A stretch of 64,000 nucleotides of DNA, from positions 310,001-374,000 of the forward strand of contig NZ_JABFAO010000002.1 of the NCBI RefSeq assembly GCF_017168235.1, in the 5' to 3' direction. Of this stretch, positions 51,956-61,327 are shown in pieces. Numbering within the stretch: position 1 is the stretch's first letter; each line of letters begins with the position of its first letter. This DNA comes from Rhodococcus sp. KRD197. Its GTDB lineage: Bacteria; Actinomycetota; Actinomycetes; Mycobacteriales; Mycobacteriaceae. The notes under the pieces were generated by a model. It saw only the letters and a list, made by a program, of their open reading frames with translations. It was not told the DNA's origin and ran no database searches. The position numbers and the translations under genes are program-made.

Positions 51956-52678
51956 GTGTCGATTCCCCTCACCCTGGGCGTGCCCCAGCGGCCCGATCCG
52001 CAGGCGCTGGTCGCAGGCCTCCTGATGCAGAGATGCCACTCTGCCGACGAGGTCAGCGCACGAGCGACCGGGCTCACGTCCGGCCCGCCGGTGGTCGCCG
52101 CCTCGGTGTTGAGGGATCTACCGTCGGGCATCGACCTGGGCCGCGTCGTTGTCGAACTCGACATCGATCCCGACGAGTTGCGAATCCATCACGGCGGAAC
52201 GTACGAGAGCGTGCGCTATCACCTCGACGCAGACTCGGACACACTCGCCGAGGCCATCGCGCTACGTGTGCCGTCGCCGCTGGTGATCTTCGCCGAGTGG
52301 ACAGAGGCCTCGGCGCTCGACACCGTCACCACGATCGTCGAGGCTCATCGCGCGCCCGGCTTCGCGGCGTCCGCGCCTGCCCGCCGGATCGCGGATGTCC
52401 TCGCCGTCGTCGCGCACGCCGAGGTCGGATTCACCGCGCGCGCCGAGTCCGGCCAGCAGGTGCTCGCGATCCTTGCCGCCACCGTCGCTGCCCTGCGCGG
52501 CGACGACATCGGGGCGGCGCTGGCCGCACCCGACCTGTCGGCACTGACGAGGCTGCGCCCCGAGGCCGCCGAAGCCGTGCGCAGCGTGCTCCTAGGGATA
52601 GAGATCGACGACGCGGCCGCCGCCCACCGCGATCTCGTCGACGCCGGTTTGGTTTCCGCAGACCCGGTGAAGCCGTAA
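51956..52678 (+). CDS. Conserved hypothetical protein upstream of pheA
   Basis: 240 residues from a GTG. No signal or membrane helix. Alternating Ala-rich helices and beta stretches: VVVELDIDPDELRIHHGGTY, SPLVIFAEWTEASALDTVTT, AESGQQVLAILAATVAALRG. Ends 10 bp before pheA, so it is probably in the same transcript. I do not recognise the family. Confidence 0.55.
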   Translation: MSIPLTLGVPQRPDPQALVAGLLMQRCHSADEVSARATGLTSGPPVVAASVLRDLPSGIDLGRVVVELDIDPDELRIHHGGTYESVRYHLDADSDTLAEAIALRVPSPLVIFAEWTEASALDTVTTIVEAHRAPGFAASAPARRIADVLAVVAHAEVGFTARAESGQQVLAILAATVAALRGDDIGAALAAPDLSALTRLRPEAAEAVRSVLLGIEIDDAAAAHRDLVDAGLVSADPVKP

Positions 52679-52688
52679 TCTGAAAATC

Positions 52689-53615
52689 GTGCCCAGAATT
52701 GCGTATTTCGGCCCATCGGGAACCTTCACCGAGATGGCGCTCGGCCAATTCGAGACCAGCGGCACCCTGGCCGAGCTGGGATTCACCGGCGACATCTCCA
52801 GAATTCCGTTCGGCAGCCCACCGGCGACCCTCGAAGCGGTACGCAGCGGAGACGTCGACGCCGCGGTGGTGCCCATCGAAAGCTCCGTAGAGGGCTCGGT
52901 TCCCCCGACTCTCGACGCGCTCGGCGTCGGAACGCGGTTGCAGATACTGGCCGAGACCGAAGTGGACGTCGCGTTCTCGGTTCTCGGCGCGCACGGCGTC
53001 ACGCTGAAAGACGTCCGCACCATCCGCGCGTATCCCATCGCGGCAGCCCAGGTACGTCTGTGGTTGGAAAACAACCTGCCCGACGCCGAGGTTCAGTTCG
53101 CCTCGTCCAACGCGGCCGCCGCCGAGGACGTCGTAGCCGGTCTCGCCGATGCGGCAGTTTCGACCCCGCTGGCAGGTGAGTTGATGAAACTCCCGACGCT
53201 CGCAGGTGGCGTCGCCGATGTCGGAAACGCCCGAACACGATTCGTGCTCGTCGGTTCGCCGCGCCCCGCTCCACCGCGGACGGGTGCGGACCGCACGGCA
53301 CTGATCTTGATGCCGGACCACCGCCCCGGCGCTCTGCAGGAGGCGCTCGCCGAATTCGGGCTGCGCGATATCGACCTCACCCGCATCGAATCGAGGCCCA
53401 CGCGCACAGAATTCGGAACCTACTGGTTCCACGTGGACTGCATCGGACACATCGACGACGCCGCGGTCGCCGAGGCGCTCGGGGCGTTGCACCGCAAGAT
53501 GGCACTACGGTTCCTCGGGTCGTGGCCCGTCGCCGCGGGAACAGGACGCCGCCCTCCGTCGTTGGACGAGCAGACCGAATGGCTCGCTCGACTCCGCGAC
53601 GGAAAGGGGGACTGA
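52689..53615 (+). CDS. pheA: Prephenate dehydratase
   Basis: 308 residues. Prephenate dehydratase domain from IAYFGPSGTFTEMALGQFET through VPIESSVEGSVPPTLDAL to the TRF motif (GNARTRFVLVGS), then an ACT regulatory domain with the ESRPT motif (RIESRPTRTEFGTYWFHVDC) that binds phenylalanine. It decarboxylates and dehydrates prephenate to phenylpyruvate and is allosterically controlled. GTG start. Its TGA overlaps the ATG of gpm. Confidence 0.95.
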   Translation: MPRIAYFGPSGTFTEMALGQFETSGTLAELGFTGDISRIPFGSPPATLEAVRSGDVDAAVVPIESSVEGSVPPTLDALGVGTRLQILAETEVDVAFSVLGAHGVTLKDVRTIRAYPIAAAQVRLWLENNLPDAEVQFASSNAAAAEDVVAGLADAAVSTPLAGELMKLPTLAGGVADVGNARTRFVLVGSPRPAPPRTGADRTALILMPDHRPGALQEALAEFGLRDIDLTRIESRPTRTEFGTYWFHVDCIGHIDDAAVAEALGALHRKMALRFLGSWPVAAGTGRRPPSLDEQTEWLARLRDGKGD

Positions 53616-54280
53616 TGACGGGAAGGCTCGTACTCGTCCGCCACGGACAGACCTTTGCCAATGTGGACAAGATCCTCGACACGCAGCTCCCCGGTGCCGC
53701 GTTGACGGACAACGGCCACAACCAGGCGCGACGCTTCGGCGCTGCGATCCTCGAGACGCCACCGAGCATTCTCGTGACCTCGCCCGCACTGAGGGCCGTG
53801 CAGACGGCCGAGAACATCGCCGCGATCACCGGAATCGAGCCGCAACTACGCGAGGGAATCCACGAAGCCCAGGCAGGCGAATGGGAAGGCCGAAGCGACG
53901 ACGACGCTCACAAGGCCTTCACCGAGATCTACGGGCGGTGGCACGGGGGCGATCTCGATGTCCGAGTGCCTGGGGGTGACAGCGGGCGCTCCATACTGGA
54001 TCGCTATGTGCCCGTACTGGATTCGCTCCGCAGTTCGCACCTGACCGATCCCGACGGCCCCGATGTCGTAGTGGTCAGCCATGGCGCCGCTATCCGACTG
54101 GTCGCCGCGGTGCTGGGCGGGGTCGACGGCGCCTTTGCCGCCGACAATCACCTCGACAACACCCAGACCGTCGCGCTGGAGCCGACCGCCGGTGGAGGCT
54201 GGGTGTGCGTTCGATGGGGAACGTACCTGGCCCCGTTCGACGGCAAGGGCAGCCGGACCGCCGACAACCCGATCAGCTAA
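53615..54280 (+). CDS. Phosphoglycerate-mutase-like histidine phosphatase
   Basis: 221 residues from the ATG at 53615 (TGATG overlap with pheA). RHG motif LVLVRHGQTFANVDKILDTQ with the phospho-histidine, TSPALRAVQTAENIAA, GIHEAQAGEWEGRSDDDAH and the second catalytic His in VVVSHGAAIRL. The family acts on phosphorylated metabolites; the true substrate in Mycobacteriales is not settled. Convergent with the EspG-like gene, overlapping by 4 bp. Confidence 0.85.
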   Translation: MTGRLVLVRHGQTFANVDKILDTQLPGAALTDNGHNQARRFGAAILETPPSILVTSPALRAVQTAENIAAITGIEPQLREGIHEAQAGEWEGRSDDDAHKAFTEIYGRWHGGDLDVRVPGGDSGRSILDRYVPVLDSLRSSHLTDPDGPDVVVVSHGAAIRLVAAVLGGVDGAFAADNHLDNTQTVALEPTAGGGWVCVRWGTYLAPFDGKGSRTADNPIS

Positions 54281-55092
54281 CGACCGGCTCGGCTCACCAA
54301 CTCCGTCAGCGCCCACGCAACCAAGGCATCGCTACCCGAGGACAACGACGACCACCGTCGCCCATCGGATGCGGTGCTCGACGTCGCCAGGAGCCGGCCA
54401 CGCCGAGTATCGAAGAAGGCAACCGGATGTGCGCCGGCGATTCTCTTGCCGTCCTCGACGGTCACCGAGGTGATCTCCGCGTGCGCCGAGCAGGTGCTCA
54501 TCGCTGACGCCACATCCTGCGCCGTGCGTTCGTCGATGCCGAGGTGCGTCAACCGTTGCGCGGTGGAGTGCACGTCGGCGGGGGATGCGTCGAGCGCCTC
54601 GGCGAGCAGGTCCGTCGGCGCGCTGATGCTGGGATGTGCGCACCCGTGACCTCTGCCGAGTGAGTTCAGCAGGGCCTGCGCCGGGTCGCCGACAGCGCCG
54701 CGCATCAGTAGGCCGGCGCCGCGACGAACAGCGAGGACTGTGCCCGCATCGGTGGTCGCCAGACAGATCCTGGTGATCGCGCTGTCCTCGTCGTACGGGC
54801 GAGGAACCAGCCTGCCCGAGATGTACCAGCGGGGTTGTTCGAGGATGCGCATCCATGCCTCGATGTCGGCATGAACCCGTCCGCCGTCCATCAAGCCGTC
54901 CGCCGTCAGTCCGGTTCGGCCACGCTCGAGTGCGGCGGCGCGCTGCTGCGGATCGTCGAATCGCGGGAAGACATCGAGAACCACCGGCATCTCGACGATG
55001 TTCAAGGAATCGACGAGGAAATCGATCCGGTCTGCGTCGAGCTCGGCAGAGGCGAGAGTGTGGCCGGGCGGCTGGGTCCCCAAGTCGATCAA
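54277..55092 (-). CDS. EspG-like ESX secretion chaperone
   Basis: 271 residues from a TTG overlapping the PPE stop (TTGA). EspG fold: LASAELDADRIDFLVDSLNI then VEMPVVLDVFPRFDD at the start, DIEAWMRILEQPRWYISGRL in the middle, and a C-terminal RRWSSLSSGSDALVAWALTE. EspG chaperones grasp the tip of the PPE protein and keep PE/PPE pairs soluble until secretion by a type VII (ESX) machine. The cognate PE and PPE genes are directly upstream. Confidence 0.75.
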   Translation of the reverse strand: MIDLGTQPPGHTLASAELDADRIDFLVDSLNIVEMPVVLDVFPRFDDPQQRAAALERGRTGLTADGLMDGGRVHADIEAWMRILEQPRWYISGRLVPRPYDEDSAITRICLATTDAGTVLAVRRGAGLLMRGAVGDPAQALLNSLGRGHGCAHPSISAPTDLLAEALDASPADVHSTAQRLTHLGIDERTAQDVASAMSTCSAHAEITSVTVEDGKRIAGAHPVAFFDTRRGRLLATSSTASDGRRWSSLSSGSDALVAWALTELVSRAGR

Positions 55093-56327
55093 CGATCGTT
55101 CCAAGTCGGGTCCGCACCGATCACCGATGGTGCGACGGTGCGGCCATCGGCGAAGTGCTCGAACTGTTTGAGGTACCCGGGGGTCTCGTGTTCGTCCTCG
55201 TCCTGCCCCGCCTGTCCGGCCTGGCTGCCTCCGACGGGGACACCGCCGTGCGCGCCGCGGGCCGCGGCACCGCCGTCGCTGCCGACGACTGCGGCTGTCC
55301 CGCCGACACGCTCGCCGCCGGAGCCGAACGCGTAGCCGGAGGACCCTGCTCCCGGACCCCCCAGCTTGCCCGATCCGCCCGCCGTTCCTCCGAAGCCACC
55401 CGAACCCACCGCCGTACCCGCTGCCCCCGAAGCACCCGCGGACACCGCGCGAGTCGAGACTGCACCGGCCGAGGCCGGGTCCGCGCGGAAGGGCGTCGGG
55501 GAGGCATTCTGGCCGCCTCCACCCGAGTTCATCAACGTCGTCGCCGCAGCGGTGCCGATGTTGGTCGCTGCCGAGGCAACTGTGGTGACCGAGGAACCGG
55601 CCACCGATCCGGCGGTACCGGCGAACTGCCCTGCAGCAGTGGCGACTCCCGGATGTTGCAGCGCGGCTCCGACGGCCGCGGCAGCGGCCTGCGCCGGCGA
55701 CGTACGCGTACCGAAGCCGAAAATGCTCGACTCCTCGTAGGAATCGGCGTCGGAAATCGTGCCGGCACTGCGGGAACCTCCGCTGCCGTCGTTCACGATC
55801 TCCGGCGGTCGATCGAACGAGATATCGATCGCCATCGGAGTGGTTGCCGCCTCGTACGCCTCCATCACCAGCGCCGCACGGACATCGAGCGCGCGATCGG
55901 CAACTTCGAGCGCCTCGGCACTGCCGTTGAGTGCGCCGCCCGACGAGTAGGCCGTCGCCTTCGCAGTCTTGACCGAGAGGATCTCCGCCGGATTCGGCAT
56001 CACCAGCACGGCAGCGATGTACGCCGCCGACTCGCCTGCCGCGAGTGCGGAAATCTGTGCTGCCTTCGCCGAGGCGCTCTGGGTCCACCCGGAGAACCCG
56101 CCGAGGCGGGCCAGTGCCGCATTGGCGGCTTCACCCTCCCACCCGGCCGCAAGGACAGCCATCACACGGGCGATGGTGACCGAGGTATCGCTGTACGCGG
56201 CTGCGACCGAGGACCATGCCGCCGACGCGGTGGACAGGGGAGCAGCGCCCGCTCCCGCCAACAGCGACGTCGAGTTCACGGTTGCCATACGGGGCAGCCA
56301 CACCACACCTGTGACTCCGAGTGTCAT
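55089..56327 (-). CDS. PPE-family type VII secretion substrate
   Basis: 412 residues. N-terminal PPE domain: VVWLPRMATVNSTSLLAGAG with the WxG-like GWEGEAANAALARLGGFSG and the SAAYIAAVLVMPNPAEILSV helices; about 180 residues. The C-terminal half is Gly/Ala/Ser-rich (GGGGQNASP, GGFGGTAGGSGKLGGPGAG). It pairs with the PE protein from the gene 64 bp upstream, and the pair would be exported by an ESX system not encoded here. Confidence 0.8.
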   Translation of the reverse strand: MTLGVTGVVWLPRMATVNSTSLLAGAGAAPLSTASAAWSSVAAAYSDTSVTIARVMAVLAAGWEGEAANAALARLGGFSGWTQSASAKAAQISALAAGESAAYIAAVLVMPNPAEILSVKTAKATAYSSGGALNGSAEALEVADRALDVRAALVMEAYEAATTPMAIDISFDRPPEIVNDGSGGSRSAGTISDADSYEESSIFGFGTRTSPAQAAAAAVGAALQHPGVATAAGQFAGTAGSVAGSSVTTVASAATNIGTAAATTLMNSGGGGQNASPTPFRADPASAGAVSTRAVSAGASGAAGTAVGSGGFGGTAGGSGKLGGPGAGSSGYAFGSGGERVGGTAAVVGSDGGAAARGAHGGVPVGGSQAGQAGQDEDEHETPGYLKQFEHFADGRTVAPSVIGADPTWNDR

Positions 56328-56391
56328 GTCGAAATACCTCTGCCGATCACGCTGCTGGCTCCTCGTTCGGGTTGTGGCGGTGTCAGTTGAA

Positions 56392-56694
56392 TCAGTGGCC
56401 GATTGCGCGGCTGTGTTCGATGTCGACTTCTCGGTAGGCGGCAGCCTGCATCCGCAATGCCGCGGCCGTCTCGATCAACTCGTTGACGGCCTCGGAAGCA
56501 GCCGGTGTGAACGATCCCGCCGAGTGCCGCATGAACCGGTTGGCCAGCAGCGACACCTCCTCGCTGCCCGAGGGAACAGTGTGGATCGGAAGGGACACCG
56601 CCGTCAGATTCGCCTGCAGCCGAGCGGCTGCCGCGTCCAGTTCAGCTGCCGCAGCCTCGAGTGCCACAGGATCGACTCGCACCGTTCCTGGCAT
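56392..56694 (-). CDS. PE-family type VII secretion substrate
   Basis: 100 residues, only the PE domain: MPGTVRVDPVALEAAAAELD, two long helices and a final YREVDIEHSRAIGH. The export motif YxxxD/E is visible (Y-R-E-V-D). It would form a heterodimer with the PPE protein downstream. The GGAGA before the ATG supports the start. Confidence 0.8.
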   Translation of the reverse strand: MPGTVRVDPVALEAAAAELDAAAARLQANLTAVSLPIHTVPSGSEEVSLLANRFMRHSAGSFTPAASEAVNELIETAAALRMQAAAYREVDIEHSRAIGH

Positions 56695-56820
56695 GTGCTC
56701 TCCTAGTCCGTCTCCGAGGAAAAATTTCGCTCTTCAATGGATTGGACGACGCCGCGGCCCGATCGGTTCCGCACAGTTCGGAAAAGCTCGAGTGATTGTT
56801 TCGTGCGCCCGTCCCTCCCC

Positions 56821-56871
56821 GCATGAATGGGCCATCGCAACGGCTAGACGGCTGCAATGGTCCATTCATGC
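56821..56871. repeat. 51-nt palindromic element, copy 3
   Basis: GCATGAATGG-G-CCATCGCAAC, centre GGCTAGACGG, CTGCAATGG-T-CCATTCATGC: the same outer arms and CTAG centre as the copies at 36840 and 41694. It lies in the 250-bp gap between the PE gene and the metallopeptidase gene. Confidence 0.75.
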
Positions 56872-56893
56872 CGAATGGGGGGCATGCCGAAGC

Positions 56894-56940
56894 CGGGCGT
56901 GCCGGAGGCGGGCGTGCCGGAGGCGGGCGTGCCGAACCGG
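56894..56940. repeat. Short tandem repeat, 15-bp unit
   Basis: GGGCGTGCCGGAGGC recurs three times with minor change just after the palindrome, before the metallopeptidase stop. Probably a simple slippage repeat. Confidence 0.7.
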
Positions 56941-56950
56941 CAAGCGAGAC

Positions 56951-57283
56951 TCAGCCGAAGCCGAGTTCGTGCAGTCGCTCGTCGTCGATGCCGAAGTGGT
57001 GACCAACCTCGTGGGCGACGGTGATGGCGATTTCGCGTCGGGCGGTGTCGGCGTCGTCGACCATGTCGAGGATGGGTAGGCGGTAGATGGTGATGACGTC
57101 GGGTAGGTGCCCGCTGTATTCGAAGCGTTCGGTCAGAGCAACACCCTCGTAGAGGCCGAGGATGTCCTCGGTGGGGTGTTCGTCCTCGACGAGGATGACG
57201 ACGTTGTCCATGCGGTCGGTGATGTCGGGCGGAAGGGTGTCGAGTGCGTCGCCGACGGCTTCCTCGAACTCGGCGCGACTCAT
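56951..57283 (-). CDS. Zincin-like metallopeptidase
   Basis: 110 residues from the ATG at 57283, matching the length and start (MSRAEFEEAVGDALDTLP) of M. tuberculosis Rv3836. HExxH active site in IAITVAHEVGHHFGIDDERL then HELGF, where the extra Asp/His would be the third ligand. A cytoplasmic minimal metalloprotease of unknown substrate, conserved beside the septum protein and serS across the order. Confidence 0.8.
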   Translation of the reverse strand: MSRAEFEEAVGDALDTLPPDITDRMDNVVILVEDEHPTEDILGLYEGVALTERFEYSGHLPDVITIYRLPILDMVDDADTARREIAITVAHEVGHHFGIDDERLHELGFG

Positions 57284-57297
57284 GTCGGTGGGGATGG

Positions 57298-58389
57298 TTA
57301 CCCTCCCGGGGTGATGGGGGCGGCGCCGGGCAGCGGCGTGGGCAGTGCTCGGCCGTCGGGTGCTGCTGGTGGTGGGACGGGGGGCTGGCCGTTGATGAGA
57401 ATGTCGCCCGTCGCAGATCCGGTGATGGTGGCGAAGCCGCCCTCGTCGAGTTCCTTGCCGATCGAGCACGTCACCTGACGGCTCCCAGCGAGCCAGCTGG
57501 TGACGTCGATGGTGCTCCAGAAGAGCGTGAGGGTCTTGTCTCGCAGGGCGGTGTCCGAGCCGAGGTAGGCGTTGACGGCGTCGGTGCACGTGGGTTCGAG
57601 GTAGGCGTCCTGGTCTGCTTCGTTGGGGATGCCTACTTGGAATTGCTGCTGCAGATCGATGACGGACGCGACCTCGAAGGCGTGCGGCTGACTGCATTCG
57701 ACGGGATCGGAGGGGACGTTCTGGTTGATGCCGATGCAGGTGCCCACATCCCACACGCTGGACTGGTCCTGATCGAGCACCGAACCGGTCATCTCCTGCG
57801 GAACCCCGGTGTTCGACGATTGTTGAACACCGCACCGTAGCGTCCGTTCGCCGGTGGCCCAGCCGGTCTGGCTGGGGAACATCAATCCGACACTGAATTT
57901 GCCGTTCGGGTCGAACTTGGTGCCGAGGTAGTCGACGACGGAGTCGATGCAGTGCTCGTCGCGCAACTGGCTGAACCGCATGGCTCCCGGGTATGCGGAT
58001 CCGGGCGCGAACTCGATGCCGGGGTACGCCGACATATCGACGTCCTTGGCGACCTCGAAACGGTGCGGCTCGGCGCACGACACCTGGGCGAGATCCTGAC
58101 GGTCGGTCTCGGGATCGTCCGTCGGCGTCCACTGCAGGCATGTGCCCGGATCGGCCGAGCCGAAGCTCGAGGCAGACACGGGGCCGGTGGTGGCGGGGCC
58201 TGCCACCGAGTGCGTCGTGATCTTCTCGGGCTGATCGAAGCCATCAGTGACGAGCAGGGTGACGGCGGCGGCGCCGACTGCGCCGACCGCGACCAGAGCG
58301 AGAGCTCGGCGCGCGACGGACGCACTGACGGTGCGCGCGGTGCGGGTTGTCGGCTTCTCCGGCTTGCTGGTGGACATCTCCTCCATCAT
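57298..58389 (-). CDS. Septum formation family membrane protein (Rv3835-like)
   Basis: 363 residues from the ATG at 58389 (alternatives at 58386 and 58377). A short cytoplasmic tail, one helix (ALALVAVGAVGAAAVTLLV), then two similar extracellular domains each with the Cys pattern and pattern of VGTCIGIN / PVECSQPHAFEVASVI and the earlier PGTCLQWT / VSCAEPHRFEVA. Ends with a Pro-rich tail (PPVPPPAAPDGRALPTP). Proteins of this family affect septum formation; the exact role is open. Confidence 0.75.
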   Translation of the reverse strand: MMEEMSTSKPEKPTTRTARTVSASVARRALALVAVGAVGAAAVTLLVTDGFDQPEKITTHSVAGPATTGPVSASSFGSADPGTCLQWTPTDDPETDRQDLAQVSCAEPHRFEVAKDVDMSAYPGIEFAPGSAYPGAMRFSQLRDEHCIDSVVDYLGTKFDPNGKFSVGLMFPSQTGWATGERTLRCGVQQSSNTGVPQEMTGSVLDQDQSSVWDVGTCIGINQNVPSDPVECSQPHAFEVASVIDLQQQFQVGIPNEADQDAYLEPTCTDAVNAYLGSDTALRDKTLTLFWSTIDVTSWLAGSRQVTCSIGKELDEGGFATITGSATGDILINGQPPVPPPAAPDGRALPTPLPGAAPITPGG

Positions 58390-58410
58390 GCCCGAGTATC
58401 TTCGGGTCTC

Positions 58411-58806
58411 ATGAACGACCCGGATGAGACAGCAGCCGAGGTAGCCGAATTCGCCGGTCGGTTGTTCGGTATGGCACGCACCGGTGACACCGATGCACTC
58501 GTCGCCTATCTCGATGCGGGCGTCCCCGTGGATCTGAACAACGATTCCGGCGACACGCTGGTGATGTTGGCGGCCTATCACGGACACGCGACCACCGTCC
58601 GCGCCCTGGTCGCCAAGGGTGCCGATGTCAATCGTGCGAACGACAAGGGACAGACACCGCTCGCCGGGGCGGTGTTCAAGGGCGAGGACGATGTGGTGCA
58701 AGCCCTCGTCGACGGCGGTGCCGATCCGCGCGGTGGGCAGCCGTCGGCGATCGACGCCGCTCGCATGTTCGGACGCGAGGACTACCTGGGGTTGCTCGGC
58801 AAGTAA
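58411..58806 (+). CDS. Ankyrin-repeat protein
   Basis: 131 residues with three to four ankyrin repeats: [80 protein letters not shown]. The repeats form a protein-binding scaffold. The partner is unknown. Divergent from the septum gene (21-bp gap) and 11 bp before serS. Confidence 0.85.
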   Translation: MNDPDETAAEVAEFAGRLFGMARTGDTDALVAYLDAGVPVDLNNDSGDTLVMLAAYHGHATTVRALVAKGADVNRANDKGQTPLAGAVFKGEDDVVQALVDGGADPRGGQPSAIDAARMFGREDYLGLLGK

Positions 58807-58817
58807 GGTTGCCATCC

Positions 58818-60071
58818 GTGATCGACCTCAAGTTCCTCCGCGAGAATCCTGACGTTGTCCGTGCCTCGCAGCGCACCCGGGGTGAGGACCCCGGCCTCGT
58901 CGACGTGCTGCTCGAGGCCGACTCCACGCGTCGTGCCGCCGTGCTGGCAGGCGATCAACTGCGCGCCGAGCAGAAGGCGCTCGGCAAGAGGGTCGGAAAG
59001 GCCTCGCCCGAGGATCGCCCGGCATTGCTGGCCGGAGCCTCCGAGTTGGCCGCCCAGGTCAAGGCCGCCGAGGCGAAGCAGCACGAGGCCGACGCCGCCC
59101 TCGATGCCGCTCAACGCGCGCTCTCCAACATCGTCGAGGACGGCGCGCCGGCCGGCGGAGAAGAAGATTTCGTCCTGCTCGAGACCGTCGGCGAGATCCC
59201 GACGTTCGAGTTCGAGCCGAAGGATCACCTCGAGCTCGGTGAATCGCTCAACCTGATCGACATGGAGCGCGGCGCGAAGGTGTCGGGTTCGCGGTTCTAC
59301 TTCATGACCGGCTACGGCGCCCTCCTGCAGCAGGGGATGCTGCAGTTGGCCGCGCAGAAGGCCGTGAAGAACGGGTTCACGATGATGATCCCGCCGGTCC
59401 TGGTGCGTCCGGAGATCATGGCGGGCACCGGATTCCTCGGCGCGCATTCCGACGAGATCTACCGTCTCGAAGCCGACGACCTGTACCTCGTGGGAACCTC
59501 CGAGGTGGCGCTGGCCGGCTACCACTCGGGCGAGATCATCGACTTGTCCGACGGACCGAAGCGTTACGCGGGCTGGTCTTCGTGCTTCCGCCGCGAGGCA
59601 GGCAGCTACGGCAAGGACACCCGCGGCATCATCCGCGTGCACCAGTTCGACAAGATCGAGATGTTCTCCTACATCAAGCCGGAGGACGCGGCCGCCGAGC
59701 ACTCGAAGCTGCTCGAGTTCGAGCGGGAGATGCTGGCGGCGGTCGAGTTGCCCTACCGCATCATCGACGTCGCGGGCGGCGATCTGGGATCCTCGGCGGC
59801 GCGCAAGTACGACTGCGAGGCCTGGGTCCCGACGCAGAACGCCTACCGCGAGTTGACGTCGACGTCGAACTGCACGACGTTCCAGGCGCGTCGCCTGAAC
59901 GTTCGGTACCGCGACGAGAACGGCAAGCCGCAGATCGCGGCGACGCTCAACGGCACTCTCGCGACCACGAGGTGGATCGTCGCGATCCTGGAGAATCATC
60001 AGCAGGCCGACGGCACCGTCCGCGTCCCCGAGGCGCTGGTCCCGTTCGTCGGGACGGATGTGCTGCGCTGA
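58818..60071 (+). CDS. serS: Seryl-tRNA synthetase
   Basis: 417 residues from the GTG at 58818 (AAGG 9 bases before). N-terminal coiled-coil arm ([20 protein letters not shown] to [20 protein letters not shown]) and class II core: motif 1 around [20 protein letters not shown], motif 2 [20 protein letters not shown], motif 3 [19 protein letters not shown]. It charges tRNA-Ser with serine. Highly conserved neighbour of the septum and metallopeptidase genes in Mycobacteriales. Confidence 0.95.
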   Translation: MIDLKFLRENPDVVRASQRTRGEDPGLVDVLLEADSTRRAAVLAGDQLRAEQKALGKRVGKASPEDRPALLAGASELAAQVKAAEAKQHEADAALDAAQRALSNIVEDGAPAGGEEDFVLLETVGEIPTFEFEPKDHLELGESLNLIDMERGAKVSGSRFYFMTGYGALLQQGMLQLAAQKAVKNGFTMMIPPVLVRPEIMAGTGFLGAHSDEIYRLEADDLYLVGTSEVALAGYHSGEIIDLSDGPKRYAGWSSCFRREAGSYGKDTRGIIRVHQFDKIEMFSYIKPEDAAAEHSKLLEFEREMLAAVELPYRIIDVAGGDLGSSAARKYDCEAWVPTQNAYRELTSTSNCTTFQARRLNVRYRDENGKPQIAATLNGTLATTRWIVAILENHQQADGTVRVPEALVPFVGTDVLR

Positions 60072-60080
60072 CGCCGGTCG

Positions 60081-61304
60081 CTACCCGTCCGTAGTGGGCG
60101 CAGCCGTGCACTCGACCATCGCCGAATGCTCGCGGTCGACGTAGTCCCAGGCCCACGAGAGAAATGCGTCAGCTTTGCTGTGGGCACCGCTGAGCAGGCT
60201 CGCGTGCACACCGAGCCACGCCGCGAATGCTAGGTGGCCCTCGAGGTGGTGGCGGTGCTCGCCGATCTCGGCGACGGCGGCGCCGCGGCCGATCATCGCC
60301 ATGATGCCCTTGTCCTTGTAGGCGAAGGCCTTCTTGGGCTTCCCGGCGGCGGCGCGCTCGATGTTGTGGGCGGTCCACGTGCCCGCCTGCAGCGCTACCG
60401 AGCCGAGTTGGGGCAGCGTGCTTCCGTCGGCTCCGGGGATGTTCGCGACGTCGCCGATCGCATAGACATTTTCGAATGCCGGAACGGTCAGATCGGCCGA
60501 GACGTCGATCCGGCCGCCGCGTCCGGGCTTCACCTCGGCGGTCCCGGCGATCGGTGACGCGGATTCGCCGCCGGCCCAGATGACGGTGCAGGCATCGATG
60601 CGCGAGCCGTCGGAGAGCGTCACACCCTCGGTATCGACCGACGCCACCCCGACTCCGAGCAGGACCTTCGCCCCGTGCTCGACGAGTTTGTCGCGCGCGT
60701 AGACGTGCGATCGCTCGCTGAACGGCGCGAGCAGAGCGGGACCGTGGTTGACCAGCGAGGTCTGTCCTTTCCCGCCCGGATGGTTCATCGTGCGCAGAGC
60801 AGCGGTGAGTTCTGCAAACGCTCCTGCTGTCTCGACGCCGGTGGGTCCACCGCCGACGACAACCACGTCGAGTGGATCGCGTTCACCAGCGAGGAGGGCG
60901 CCTACGTGGTGACGCAGCGCGGTGGCGTCGGCGACGGAGTAGAGCGGAAACGAGTGCTCCTCGGCGCCCGGTGTGCCGAAGAAATTCGCGGTTGCGCCCG
61001 CGGCGACGACCAGGTGGGAGCCCTCGATTCGCTCACCGCCCGCGGTGAGGGAGCGTGTCGCGAAGTTCAGGTCGGTGATGTCGGCCTGGACGACGCGGAC
61101 CGTGTCGAGACCGTGAAAAATCGAGGCCAGCGGGCGTGCGACATCGGCTGCGGGTAGCTGCGAGGTGGCAACCTGATAGAGCAGTGGCTGGAACTGGTGG
61201 TAGTCGTTGCGGTCGACGAGCGTGACGTCGATTCCTTTGCGTCCCAGCTCGTGCGCACATGCAAGTCCAGCGAGCCCGGCTCCGGCAATCACCACGTGAG
61301 TCAC
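60081..61304 (-). CDS. Type II NADH dehydrogenase-like FAD oxidoreductase
   Basis: 407 residues. FAD Rossmann motif VVIAGAGLAGLACAHELGRK, NAD motif VVVVGGGPTGVETAGAFAEL and the FAD-binding VYAIGDVANIPGADGS. The C-terminal part carries a GKPKKAFAYKDKGIMAMIGR block typical of NDH-2 type enzymes that pass electrons from NADH to quinone at the inner membrane without pumping. NADH-quinone specificity is inferred. Confidence 0.8.
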   Translation of the reverse strand: MTHVVIAGAGLAGLACAHELGRKGIDVTLVDRNDYHQFQPLLYQVATSQLPAADVARPLASIFHGLDTVRVVQADITDLNFATRSLTAGGERIEGSHLVVAAGATANFFGTPGAEEHSFPLYSVADATALRHHVGALLAGERDPLDVVVVGGGPTGVETAGAFAELTAALRTMNHPGGKGQTSLVNHGPALLAPFSERSHVYARDKLVEHGAKVLLGVGVASVDTEGVTLSDGSRIDACTVIWAGGESASPIAGTAEVKPGRGGRIDVSADLTVPAFENVYAIGDVANIPGADGSTLPQLGSVALQAGTWTAHNIERAAAGKPKKAFAYKDKGIMAMIGRGAAVAEIGEHRHHLEGHLAFAAWLGVHASLLSGAHSKADAFLSWAWDYVDREHSAMVECTAAPTTDG

Positions 61305-61327
61305 ACGCCCACACTAGTGGGGATTGC

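Noticed and set aside
51949..52683. 244-codon frame overlapping the gene upstream of pheA
   Set aside because: Arg-rich composition; the frame at 51956 has balanced residue use and a GTG placed correctly.
54855..56390. 511-codon forward frame opposite the PPE gene
   Set aside because: Shadow of the Gly/Ala-rich PPE coding strand; it lacks a ribosome site and recognisable domains.
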